A stretch of 64,000 bases of DNA from Streptomyces poonensis (GTDB taxonomy: Bacteria > Actinomycetota > Actinomycetes > Streptomycetales > Streptomycetaceae): the NCBI RefSeq assembly GCF_014650915.1, contig NZ_BMVW01000009.1, positions 124,001 to 188,000 of the forward strand, written 5' to 3'. The position numbers and the translations under genes were made by a program. Position 1 is the stretch's first letter. The number at the start of each line of letters is the position of its first letter. The notes under the pieces were generated by a model, which saw nothing but the letters and a program-made list of their open reading frames with translations, did not search any database and was not told the DNA's origin. Positions 51,477 to 60,180 of the stretch are shown here, in pieces.

Positions 51477-52113
51477 GCACGGACTTCCGCCGACTTCCGC
51501 GCGGACACGCGGGACGATCGGCAGGGGCGGGGCCGAGCGGCCGTCCCTCGTCCCCGGTCGGCCCATGGGGCCGCCGGGGCCGCCGTGCACTCCGGCGGCG
51601 TCAGCATCGCTCTGCTCGATCGACGGACCGTCCCGCTCCGGCACCGGCGTGCCGACGTTTACCTCGCTCGGCGACGAGTACGACGGCAGCGGCGACGACA
51701 CGCTCCCGTGCGGGAGCGTGCTTGAGAGCGACGGCTGTACCGACTTCGCTCTGATGCTTCGTCCCCCTGGGCTGAGCGGATCCGTACCGCAGACGCCACC
51801 GCGTCGACCTGCATGACCGCATCCTGTGGATGGTCCCGGACCGCGGACCGGCTGCGTTTCCCCGAGCGGCTCGCCGGGATCACGGAACGCCCGTGCCCGT
51901 ACGACCCGTTCCCACTCGCGGGTACGCCGCCCGCAGGGTTCGCCGCACGGTTCAGCGGCACAAGCTCCCGACTCGGATCGTCACCGCACCGCAGGGGCAG
52001 CGTACTTCCGTCCCGCTCGGTGCCGGCCGATGCCAGGGGTGGTGCTCGTTCACGCGTGGACAAGGCGCCGGCGGCTGGGCCCTGCCGTAGCAGGACCGGG
52101 GTGTCCTCGTGTA
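51477..52113. other. Long intergenic region upstream of the second kinase
   Basis: No gene recognised in about 640 bp. It contains a near-match to the DevR-like box (GGGCCGAGCGGCCG, 51530-51543) and the hairpin at 51699-51720. Confidence 0.35.
51699..51720. terminator. Perfect short hairpin CACGCTCCCG/CGGGAGCGTG
   Basis: CACGCTCCCG (51699-51708) and CGGGAGCGTG (51711-51720) pair perfectly around TG. It lies 220 bp past the USP stop. Terminator or other inverted repeat; no T-run. Confidence 0.4.
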
Positions 52114-52127
52114 GGGCCGTTGGGGCA
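52114..52127. promoter_or_regulatory. Weak DevR/OsdR-like motif at the second kinase start
   Basis: GGGCCGTTGGGGCA, with a good left half only. Binding here would overlap the start codon and suggest autorepression, but the match is weak. Confidence 0.25.
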
Positions 52128-53916
52128 TGCTGCATCACATGGTCAGTCGGGAGGACGAGAACGCGGCGGTGAACGGCCGGTCGGAAGCGCAGCGTCCCGG
52201 TCCGGTCCCGCCGCTGCGGATGGATGCGCTGCTGAGCGAGCTGCAGGAGCATGTCGAGCGGGTGCGCGGCGGCCGGGACCGCATGCAGACGCTGCTGGAC
52301 GCGGTGCTGGCGGTCGGCAGCAACCTCGATCTGGAGGACCTGCTGCGACGGATCGTGCAGTCCGCGGTCGACCTGGTGGACGCCGAGTACGGCGCGCTGG
52401 GCGTGCTGGGGGAGGAGGGTACGATCCGGCAGTTCATCACGGTCGGCATGGATCAGGGGACGATCGGGCGGATCGGCCACTATCCCGAAGGCCACGGCAT
52501 TCTGGGCCTGTTGTCCGCGAGCCGCACCCCCTGCGCCTGGAGGTGCTCGGTGAGCACCCGGACGCGGTGGGCTTTCCGCCGGGGCACCCGCCCATGCGCA
52601 CGTTCCTCGGCGCCCCCGTACAGGTGCGGGACAAGATCTTCGGCAATCTCTATCTGACCGACAAACGCGGTGGGACGCCCTTCGACGCCGACGACGAGGC
52701 GGTGCTGCGCAGCCTGGCCACCGCCGCGGGCGTGGCGATCGACAACGCCCGCCTGTACGCCGACAGCCGCCACCGCGAGCGGCGCCTGGCGGCCAGCGCG
52801 GAGATGACCCGTGCCCTGCTGTCGGGGGCGCCGCCGGAGGAGATCCTGCGGTCGCTGGCCGACACCGTCCGGGAGATGACCGACAGCGACCTCGTCACCC
52901 TCGCCCGCCCGCTGGGCGAGGGTGACGACCTGGTCGTGGAGGCCGCGGCCGGTGAGGCGGCCGACCAGGTGCTGGGCCTCGCCCTGCCCGCCACCACCCT
53001 GGCCGCGAAGGTGTACGCCACCGGGGAACCCCTCACCAGCGACGCCCTCAGCGCCGATCCCCGTGCCTCGGGCGGCAGCGCCTCCGTCGTACCGCTCGGG
53101 CCCGCCTTCTTCGTACCGGTCGGCGACAACGAGGCGATACGCGGAGTGTTGCAGGTGGCCAATGCCCCCGGCAGGCCACCGTTCACCGACGCCGCCATCG
53201 ACATGGTCCTCACCTTCGCCGACCAGGCCGCGCTGGCGCTTCAGATCGCCGAGCACCGAAGGGACGCCGAGCAGCTGGCCCTGCTCGGCGACCGCGACCG
53301 TATCGCCCGCGACCTGCACGACCAGGTCATCCAGCGGCTCTTCGCCGACGCGCTGACCCTGCAGGCCGCACTCGGCCGCGTCCGCGACCAGCCCACAGCG
53401 GCCGAACGCATCCAGCGGGTCGTGGACGACCTGGACGACACCATAAAGATCATCCGCTCCACCATCTTCGGCCTCCAGTACCGAGACCGGCAGGAGCGGA
53501 CCGGTGGACTGCGCGCCGACCTGCTGACCCTGACCGACGAAGCCACCCGGACACTCGGCTTCGCCCCGGCCCTGCGTATGACGGGTCTGCTGGACACCGA
53601 CGTGCCCGCCCCACACGCCGGCCACCTCCTCGCCGTCCTGCGCGAGGCCCTGTCCAACGCCGCCCGGCACGCCCGGGCCACCACGGTGGACGTCACCGTC
53701 GAAGCCGCCGACCGGACGCTGCGGCTGACCGTCACGGACAACGGACGCGGTATCGACCCGGCCGCCACCCGCCGCAGCGGGCTGGCCAACCAGCGCAGCC
53801 GCGCCGAGGAGCTCGGCGGCACGTTCCGGCTGGCCCGCCGTGACCCGACCGGCACCCTTCTGGAGTGGACAGTGCCCCTGCCCGCCGGCAGCGCGGCTCT
53901 TGCGGCGGCCGACTGA
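52127..53916 (+). pseudogene. DevS/DosS-type sensor histidine kinase with one-base frameshift
   Basis: A second kinase of the same type, two GAF domains plus HisKA_3 and HATPase, about 595 codons if repaired. The first frame (ATG 52127 or 52139) covers the N-terminal helix and half of GAF 1, to GHGILGLLS. At about 52520, where CTGTTGTCCGCGAGCC replaces an expected CTGTTGGTCCGCGAGCC, one G is missing and the protein continues in the next frame as REPHPLRLEVLGEHPDAVGF to the normal end. The phospho-acceptor His (codon 53317, RDLHDQVIQRLF) and the DNGRGIDPAATRRSGLA ATP site are intact. Everything else is conserved, so this is a very recent mutation or a sequence error. It lies 0.85 kb upstream of the DevR-like gene, same strand, as in osdK-osdR. 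Confidence 0.88.
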
Positions 53917-54004
53917 TCCCTTCGAGGGCCCGTAGCCGCGCCCGATCCGTCGGTGTTCGCATCGAGGAGCGGGCCGACTGCGCACCGGTGTCCACGGACA
54001 TGAA

Positions 54005-54507
54005 AGGAATTTGGTCGCAGACGGGACGGGCACCTGGATGGTGCCGCCGGTCGGCTGGGCCACCATGACCGGGCTTGCCGCAGTGCCGCAGAGCGCCGTG
54101 GACGGCGGCGAACGCCTGCTCGTGGAAGGCCACCGCGATTGCCGCACGGGGGCCGCTGTGCCGCTCGAGCACCTTGGCCGGATGCTCCTTGCGGGCGTCG
54201 ACCCGTAGGTCTGCGCCGAGCTTCCGGGCGAGTCCCAGCTTGTCGTCGGTGACGTCATCCGCGGCGACGGTGGCTCCGGTGACCTTGGCGTGCCGCATGG
54301 TGAGATGCCCAGGACCGCCGATGCCGGAGACCGCCACGAGCCGCGCCGACCGGACGCCCGTGACCTCCGACGTCTTGTACGTGGTGACGCCGGCGCAGAC
54401 CGGCGGAGCGCCGCCACGGAGGTCGAACCTGCCGGTGGCCGGGCGGCGAGGTCGACGGGAGCGAGCATCTTCTCGGCGTGGCCGCCATCCAGCAGCCACC
54501 CCGTCAC
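54005..54507 (-). pseudogene. adhP: Alcohol dehydrogenase remnant (third copy)
   Basis: The minus strand encodes GGHAEKMLAPVDLAARPPAG, then in another frame CAGVTTYKTSEVTGVRSARL, VAVSGIGGPGHLTMRHAKVT and DDKLGLARKLGADLRVDARK. It ends QPTGGTIQVPVPS in the first frame. These match the middle of the intact AdhP proteins in order. The N-terminal zinc-binding part and the C-terminus are missing, and at least two frameshifts occur. It separates the kinase from the regulator. Confidence 0.85.
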
Positions 54508-54768
54508 CGAGTGCTTCTACAGTGTCGGCACCCTGCGTGGCGCAGTACGGGACTGTTCGATGCGGTGCGGCCCTTCCCGGGTCGAACTACTCTTCATGGG
54601 GCGGGAGTTGGACTCGCCGAAGAGGCAGCTCGGTCGCGCAGCGCGATGTCCGGGCCTTGGCGCTTCGGCCTGTGATGGACCAAGATCTCCGGTAGGCAGA
54701 GGACCGGTTACGCCCAGCGGGTGGGGCCGGAGGACGAGCAGGCAGCGCGGAACGCGGAGGAACATGTG

Positions 54769-55461
54769 ATGGCGGACAGCGAACGACCCGGACCCGGCGA
54801 CCCGATCCGGGTCTTCCTGCTGGACGACCACGAGGTGGTACGGCGCGGGGTGCACGACCTGCTCGACGACGAGCCGGACATCACCGTGGTCGGTGAGGCG
54901 GGCACCGTGGAGCAGGCACTGGTACGCGTCCCCGCGCTGCGTCCGCAGGTCGCGGTGCTGGACGTGCGCCTGCCGGACGGCGACGGGGTCACCGTGTGCC
55001 GGGAACTGCGTTCGCGGATGCCGGAGCTGGCCTGCCTGATGCTGACGTCGTTCGACGACGAGGAGGCCCTGCTCGACTCGATCATGGCGGGTGCCTCCGG
55101 ATATGTCCTGAAGCAGATCCAGGGCTCAGACCTGGTGTCGGCCGTCCGCACGGTTGCCAAGGGCCAGTCACTGCTGGACCCGAGCGCCACCGCCAGGCTG
55201 ATGGCCCGGCTGCGCAGCGAGCAGGACAAGGAGGAAGAACCGGACGCACTGCCCGGCCTGACCGACCGGGAGCGGGAAATCCTGGCCCTGATCGGTGAAG
55301 GGCTGACCAATCGGCAGATCGGCCAACGCCTGTACCTCGCGGAGAAGACGGTGAAGAACCACATCTCCCGACTGCTGGCCAAGCTCGGGGTGGAGCGGCG
55401 CGTCCAAGCCGCGGTCATCGCCACGCAGGCCCAGGACCGGCTTCGCCAGCAGGACAACTGA
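54769..55461 (+). CDS. DevR/OsdR-type response regulator (NarL family)
   Basis: A 230-residue regulator. The receiver domain (about 10-130) has the acidic pocket in VFLLDDHEVVRRGVHDLLDD, the phospho-acceptor Asp65 in AVLDVRLPDGDG, MLTSFDDEEALLDSI and the K in YVLKQIQGSDLV. The LuxR-type helix-turn-helix (about 160-220) contains LTDREREILALIGEGLTNRQ and EKTVKNHISRLLAKLGVERR. This is the DevR/DosR pattern; in S. coelicolor the orthologous OsdR controls a stress and dormancy regulon. ATG 54769 follows GCGGAGG. It is the only intact regulator of this type in the window, so it is the best candidate for binding the boxes. Partners could be either DevS-like kinase. Confidence 0.93.
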   Translation: MADSERPGPGDPIRVFLLDDHEVVRRGVHDLLDDEPDITVVGEAGTVEQALVRVPALRPQVAVLDVRLPDGDGVTVCRELRSRMPELACLMLTSFDDEEALLDSIMAGASGYVLKQIQGSDLVSAVRTVAKGQSLLDPSATARLMARLRSEQDKEEEPDALPGLTDREREILALIGEGLTNRQIGQRLYLAEKTVKNHISRLLAKLGVERRVQAAVIATQAQDRLRQQDN

Positions 55462-55927
55462 GCCCCGCCACCCGCGGAAGGCATGCCGGGGCAGGATGTT
55501 CGCCCTTCGACTTCGTGCCGCTCACGCCCCGCCCTCTCAGCAGCCACGGAGCTGGCATCGCTGCGGCGTCGCGTGCCGCTTCCCGGGGCTGGTGGCCGGA
55601 CGTCGGTTCCGGCCGAGCCGCGACCGCCGCACTCGGGCGAGGGCAACCGTGTGCGAGGGATGCGTCCGTACCCGGAACATGGCCACGTCGCTTGTCCGGC
55701 GGTCTCCGTCCCATCAGCCGCTGCGCGGCCGTCTCCCGGGCCGCACGGCGCCGCGGGAACGAGGCTCACTAGAGGGCGACACCTCCCCGCCCGGCACCGG
55801 CAGACAGATGGCGTCGTACCACGCGCCTGCGGGAACCAGCGGGTGAAGCAGCGCAGCGGTGGGCATCGAGGTACTGTCTCCGCGGGCCATCGGCCCCGCC
55901 GGCTCCTCCGGTCGACCGAGTATCCGG
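55462..55927. other. Gap after the regulator, no gene recognised
   Basis: About 465 bp of GC-rich DNA between convergent regulator and USP genes, without recognisable coding signal. Confidence 0.4.
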
Positions 55928-56824
55928 TCAGTCGTGCGGGACCACCGCGACCGGTGCCGTGGCATGGTGCAGCACCGCATGCGCGACGTGCCCGATGCGG
56001 GCACCGATCGGGGCATGCCGGACGCGTCGTCCGACAACGACCAGGGATGCGTCGGTCGCGGCGTCCACCAGGTGGGCACCGGTGTTCCCGACGGCGATCT
56101 GGTCGACGACCTCCACGCCGGGGAACTTCTCCCGCCATGGTGCCAGGACTTCCTTGACCGCGTTCGTCTCCTGACGGGCCAGTTCGTCGTCGAGTGCCTG
56201 ATCCACGGCGAGGCCGTGGGCGGAGCCGGGCGGGAGGCTCCAGCCATGCACGACCCTAAGGCCGGTCGCGCGACGTGCCGCGGCCTCGAACGCGAAAGCG
56301 ATGACCGCGTCGCTGGGGCGCTCGAGGTCCAGGCCCAGGACGACATCCCGGTACGGCGTGACGGTCGACGGACGGCCGTCCGCGTCCGTCTGGTGCTCGT
56401 CCTCGGCACTCGCCCCGGAGCGCACGAGGACGACGGGCCGGTCGGTGTGCGCCGTGACCGCAAGCCCCACCGAACCGGCCAGGAACCCGGCAACGGCGCT
56501 CAGCCTTCTGGACCCGATGACCAGTGGGTCGGCCTCGGCGGACGCCGTGAGCAGCGCCGTCACAGGAGGCCGCTGTATCTGCTCCGAGGTGACGTCCAGA
56601 CGGGGGTGGCGGTCGTGCAGTCGCTCGGTCGCCTCGCGCAGCACGCGCCCGCCCCACTGCCGGTGCGCCGTATCAGAGGGCACCGGCTGAATGTACGGCT
56701 GCCAGTCCCAGGCGTACACCAGGTGCAGGGGCAGGTCGCGGAGTTCCGCTTCCCTTGCGGCCCATTCCGCCGCGGCCAGGCTTTCGGGTGAGCCGTCCAG
56801 TCCGACGGTCACGGTACGGGGCAT
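55928..56824 (-). CDS. Universal stress protein, tandem USP domains
   Basis: A 298-residue, two-domain USP. Domain 1 starts VTVGLDGSPESLAAAEWAAREA and carries IGSRRLSAVAGFLAGSVG, where the G-2x-G reads G-S-R-R, so ATP binding may be weak. Domain 2 starts VVLGLDLERPSDAVIAFAFEAA and ends VVGRRVRHAPIGARIGHV and AHAVLHHATAPVAVVPHD. ATG 56824 follows AGGAGG. It is similar to the copies at 18657 and 48630. A near-consensus box lies 78 bp upstream. Confidence 0.93.
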   Translation of the reverse strand: MPRTVTVGLDGSPESLAAAEWAAREAELRDLPLHLVYAWDWQPYIQPVPSDTAHRQWGGRVLREATERLHDRHPRLDVTSEQIQRPPVTALLTASAEADPLVIGSRRLSAVAGFLAGSVGLAVTAHTDRPVVLVRSGASAEDEHQTDADGRPSTVTPYRDVVLGLDLERPSDAVIAFAFEAAARRATGLRVVHGWSLPPGSAHGLAVDQALDDELARQETNAVKEVLAPWREKFPGVEVVDQIAVGNTGAHLVDAATDASLVVVGRRVRHAPIGARIGHVAHAVLHHATAPVAVVPHD

Positions 56825-56901
56825 GGCGAGGACCTCCTGAAGGCTTGAGGTGGCCTGTACTGGCCTGTTGTCACATTGCCACCGGGGCGGATGTGGCAGT
56901 A

Positions 56902-56915
56902 GGGCCGAGTGGCCG
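56902..56915. promoter_or_regulatory. DevR/OsdR-like box upstream of the USP at 56824
   Basis: GGGCCGAGTGGCCG, one mismatch in the right half, 78 bp upstream. Confidence 0.55.
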
Positions 56916-57032
56916 AGGTTGCGGCGGCATACGGCCCTCATGATCAGGCGGTCCATCGGTGCCTCAGAAGGCGGTGGTTTGACTTGATCTCCTGTCGGGG
57001 ACCGGAGACCGACCGCCGAACCCGGCATTCAC

Positions 57033-57362
57033 GTGACTCCGGAAGCCTCTGCCTGGTTCCAGCGGTGCCTCGCGCGCACAGCCACCGCTGGACTGACAGC
57101 CTTCGCCGGCGACGGAGACGCCACTGGCCCCTACCTCACCACCGGGCAGGGGAGCCAACACTTCACCGCAGCTATCGCCCAAACGGCCAGGCGTTCTCCG
57201 AGGTTTGTGCCGATCTCTTCGGCCACTTGTGGAGGAAGACTGGGGCGAACTCATGTCGACACACCGGGACGGCTCGGTCCTGGCTATGCGCCTGCTGCCC
57301 TGACTGCCGTCACCCGCGGTCGATCACAGGTGCCCTGCATTCGGCAGCGGCATGAGACATGA
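57033..57362 (+). pseudogene. Degenerate unknown gene
   Basis: A GTG-started frame gives TPEASAWFQRCLARTATAGL and TAFAGDGDATGPYLTTGQG. Near 57180 the better-looking sequence moves to another frame (PNGQAFSEVCADLFGHLWRK). This pattern suggests one old protein broken by a frameshift; the family is not recognised. Confidence 0.3.
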
Positions 57363-57441
57363 GCCAGAGCATGTGCCCGCACGCACGTGAACGCAGTGTT
57401 GCAGCGGCGACATCGGTCCCGTTCTGCCGAAGTGCCGTACC

Positions 57442-57768
57442 TTGTGCGGGTCGGCGAACTGGATGACGTCTGGCCGTCATGGTGGATCGCGGGACGCAGG
57501 ACGCCCGACTGCGGCGGAGTGGGGTAGGGGTCTTCAGGCGACAAAGAGCGGGCGGCGGCGTAGCCCAATACCTGGATCGGCGTCGACGAAATTCCCGGAG
57601 TCCTTCAACGCCCAGGTGTCGCCTGTTTCACGAGATGCCATCGAAGGGGAGGCGCGTGACGTCGTACGGCTGGTACTCATCGCCACGACGAAGGGGATCA
57701 CAGCTGAGGAGATCCGCGATATCAGCGACCGTGTCGTACGAGACCTGTACGAACGAGGTTTGATCTAG
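57442..57768 (+). CDS. Possible small hypothetical protein
   Basis: The C-terminal about 50 residues look protein-like (ARDVVRLVLIATTKGITAEE, IRDISDRVVRDLYERGLI), two amphipathic helices, but the N-terminal half is low-complexity and may be spurious. The real start is unclear. Confidence 0.3.
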   Translation: MCGSANWMTSGRHGGSRDAGRPTAAEWGRGLQATKSGRRRSPIPGSASTKFPESFNAQVSPVSRDAIEGEARDVVRLVLIATTKGITAEEIRDISDRVVRDLYERGLI

Positions 57769-58104
57769 CGCGTGACATGCCCTGACCGAGATTTGTGCAG
57801 GACATCCCTGACGGGCACCGGGCGCCCGGTAGGCGCGGTCTACGACGCGAGAGTCTGTGGGGCCGCTGCCGCGGCACCGTTCGGTCCGGCCGCTATTGCC
57901 TGTACCAGCATCGTTACCGCTCAGCCCTCTGCTTGCCGCCGAACTGGGCGTCAGCCAGCAGCCGTCCAGCGGCCGGACATCGGGAGCACCCGAGCGGTTG
58001 GTCGAAGCATGCCCTGAAATCCTCCGCAACGACCTGGTTCCTGCATGAGGCCACACAGGGGAGATGTTCACGCCGAGCGCGGCAAGCTTCGCAGACCTAA
58101 GCCC
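57769..58104. other. Gap, no gene recognised
   Basis: About 335 bp without a supported gene; composition is less GC-extreme than in the metabolic island. Confidence 0.35.
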
Positions 58105-58305
58105 TTAAGTCTTCGGCCTGCTTGCCGAGGACTTCTGACTGTTCATGATGCGACCCGCCTTGCGCCAAGCGGCGATGGCGCCGCAGAAGAACGCCGCACC
58201 GGTCAGCAGTTCGATTGGGTCATAGTCGTGCCGCCAGGCGCTGCGAATGGCTACGAAGGCCATGCCGACCAGGAACAGACCCAGAATGTACAACAGATCC
58301 TTCAT
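58105..58305 (-). CDS. Small two-helix membrane protein
   Basis: A 66-residue protein with two hydrophobic segments (LLYILGLFLVGMAFVAIRSA and ELLTGAAFFCGAIAAWRKAG) and a short basic tail. No family recognised. ATG 58305 overlaps the stop of the upstream small gene (ATGA), which supports it being translated by coupling. Confidence 0.5.
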   Translation of the reverse strand: MKDLLYILGLFLVGMAFVAIRSAWRHDYDPIELLTGAAFFCGAIAAWRKAGRIMNSQKSSASRPKT

Positions 58306-58496
58306 GTCGACGTTGTAGCAGCAGGCGGTGAAAACCGAGATGCGTTTTCGCGTATCCGTGTGCTGGCACTGTCTTGTTGACAAACGTGCATTCCCGCGCC
58401 GACAGATCTGCTGGCTCGTACCAAGAAAAGCGCCCATAGTTGATCAGCACGCCTGCACACCGGACAGGCGCCCTCAGTAAGCCTCGCACCCGCCAT
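58302..58496 (-). CDS. Small Cys-containing hypothetical protein
   Basis: A 64-residue frame with a CPVC motif near residue 11 (LTEGACPVCRRADQLWALF) and a further Cys about 27 residues on, possibly a small zinc ribbon missing its last ligand. The stop overlaps the ATG of the membrane peptide. An in-frame start further upstream (58589) is possible. Family unknown. Confidence 0.35.
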   Translation of the reverse strand: MAGARLTEGACPVCRRADQLWALFLVRASRSVGAGMHVCQQDSASTRIRENASRFSPPAATTST

Positions 58497-58663
58497 CACC
58501 CGCTGCACTGCCGTGGCGGACAGGACCAGGGGACGAGGGACCGGGCGGAGGGAGATCATGAGTGGGTAGCAGTGGACCATCGACGCCATCGCCCACGCCT
58601 TCCCGCCCCCGCGTGATCAGGTAGACGTCCCTCGCGGAGGTCTACCCCATCCCCATCGACCAG

Positions 58664-59059
58664 GTGCCCGACAAGGTCCGCCCCTGGATTCGCTTCATCG
58701 AGGAGTGGGACGTCGGCGCCCCGCACGCCGACCAGTTGCGCGCGTATGTGAAGGAGCACGGCCGGCTGCACGTCGACTACCAGGCCGCGTGCATCGACGT
58801 GACGGAACAGTCTCGCGGACGTCGGGAGGGCCCGCCGGGGCGCTGCGTGAACTACCGGCTCCACCTGTATCCCGCTGTCCACGCGATCTTCGCCTCGCTG
58901 CCGGAGGACGGCCGCCGGGAGGTCGCCCTGCTCCTCGTCGACGCGTTGGCCGACCCGCTCGCGTACAGCGCGGTGTACGGCGAGGGCGATGGGATCATGC
59001 GAACCCTTGCCCGCGGACGCGTCACTGTCGCGATCCTGGTCGGGCACCAGACGCGGTAA
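58664..59059 (+). CDS. Hypothetical protein (131 aa)
   Basis: A GTG-started frame. Helical segments are RPWIRFIEEWDVGAPHADQL, RLHLYPAVHAIFASLPEDGR and REVALLLVDALADPLAYSAV, then EGDGIMRTLARGRVTVAILV. There are no membrane helices and no recognised family. The sequence just upstream in the same frame (VYPIPIDQ) looks coding, so the real start may be earlier, past a stop or frameshift. Confidence 0.45.
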   Translation: MPDKVRPWIRFIEEWDVGAPHADQLRAYVKEHGRLHVDYQAACIDVTEQSRGRREGPPGRCVNYRLHLYPAVHAIFASLPEDGRREVALLLVDALADPLAYSAVYGEGDGIMRTLARGRVTVAILVGHQTR

Positions 59060-59253
59060 GTCACGGTCGTGCAGATTGGGCCTCCGCTCGGCCACCAAGA
59101 ACCAGCTGAAGAAGGCCGGACACGCCGGACCGCCGCACGCGCCCCCCTCGCAGTGCGAGGTGTAAGGCACCGAGCCATGTGCGCCGGGTGGACGGGCCGG
59201 CAGCGCGGGGCAGAAACCAGGACGACACGTCAGCAGAAGGGGGAACTGAGCTC

Positions 59254-59832
59254 ATGGGTACGGTGCTGCTCGTCGGTCTGGCCGTCATAGTCCTCGGCGC
59301 ATTTGCGGCGAGACGGGTGCGTTCCGGCCGACGCGAGGCGCAGGCGGAGAAGGTGAGGCTGGCCGAGGAGGCCCGCCGACAGGCCCGCCGCTCCCTGGAC
59401 ACGGTGTGGGCGATGGACGATCGCCAGTTCGAGATGTTCGTCGCCGAACTGTGCCGCCGGGACGGCTGCACCGAAGTGGAACGTGTGGGCGGCGCCGGTG
59501 ACCTCGGAGCCGACGTGACGGGAGTGCTGCCGGACGGCCGCCGGTTCGTCATCCAGTGCAAGCGCTATGCCAAGCACCGCACGGTCGGCAGCCGCGACAT
59601 CCAGACCTTCAACGGAACGGCCCGCGCCGAACACGGTGCCGAGGTGCCCTTCTTCGTCGCCTCCTGCGTCTTCACCAAACCGGCCCGTGACTTCGCCGCG
59701 CGCCACCGCCTGTGCCTGATCGACATCAACCTGCTTGGCTTCTGGAACAGTGGGACGCCGCTGACTTCGTTTCTGGAACTGGACATCAGCCGCTCCGGTA
59801 CCAACCGCAGGCTTCGTCCCTACCCCGAGTGA
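59254..59832 (+). CDS. Membrane-anchored Mrr-like restriction endonuclease domain protein
   Basis: A 192-residue protein. The N-terminal helix (VLLVGLAVIVLGAFAARRVR) is followed by a charged coiled region (RREAQAEKVRLAEEARRQAR). The Mrr-type nuclease domain (about 55-170) contains DDRQFEMFVAELCRRDGCTE and the PD-(D/E)xK core as GGAGDLGADVTG and FVIQCKRYA, then QTFNGTARAE. In other bacteria Mrr proteins cut modified DNA; membrane-anchored forms are common in actinomycetes with unknown role. ATG 59254 follows AGAAGGGGG. Confidence 0.85.
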   Translation: MGTVLLVGLAVIVLGAFAARRVRSGRREAQAEKVRLAEEARRQARRSLDTVWAMDDRQFEMFVAELCRRDGCTEVERVGGAGDLGADVTGVLPDGRRFVIQCKRYAKHRTVGSRDIQTFNGTARAEHGAEVPFFVASCVFTKPARDFAARHRLCLIDINLLGFWNSGTPLTSFLELDISRSGTNRRLRPYPE

Positions 59833-60059
59833 AGCTGCTCTCGGCCTCGCGGACGGCACAATCACGGGAGCGCGGCCCGGCACCGCAACGGCTGCGCGGC
59901 ACCGGCCGCACCGGGCCCGCCGCCGACTGATACCAGCATCGGCCCCGAACCGGCGCGGTGGCCATGGGCCAGCCGGCCCCTGGCACGGCCACCGCGGCTT
60001 CCGAGGACGCCACGTTCGAAGCCCCCACCGGTCTGCTGCCGTCCCGGTGCGGACGGACA
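59833..60059. other. Gap upstream of the USP at 60181
   Basis: No gene recognised; the following bases carry two DevR-like boxes. Confidence 0.4.
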
Positions 60060-60073
60060 GGGCCCAACGTCCC
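60060..60073. promoter_or_regulatory. DevR/OsdR-like box (distal) upstream of the USP at 60181
   Basis: GGGCCCAACGTCCC, 108 bp before the ATG. Confidence 0.6.
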
Positions 60074-60079
60074 CCACGA

Positions 60080-60093
60080 GGGCCTGATCGCCC
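60080..60093. promoter_or_regulatory. DevR/OsdR-like box (proximal) upstream of the USP at 60181
   Basis: GGGCCTGATCGCCC, 88 bp before the ATG; centre spacing to the distal box is 20 bp, as in two other promoters here. Confidence 0.6.
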
Positions 60094-60180
60094 CTCGCCC
60101 AGCCCGGTCGACGGTGCGACGGTGACAGTGGAGTCCCGGGCTGCGTCGTCGCAGCAGCCCGACGGAAGGCGGTGAGGACG

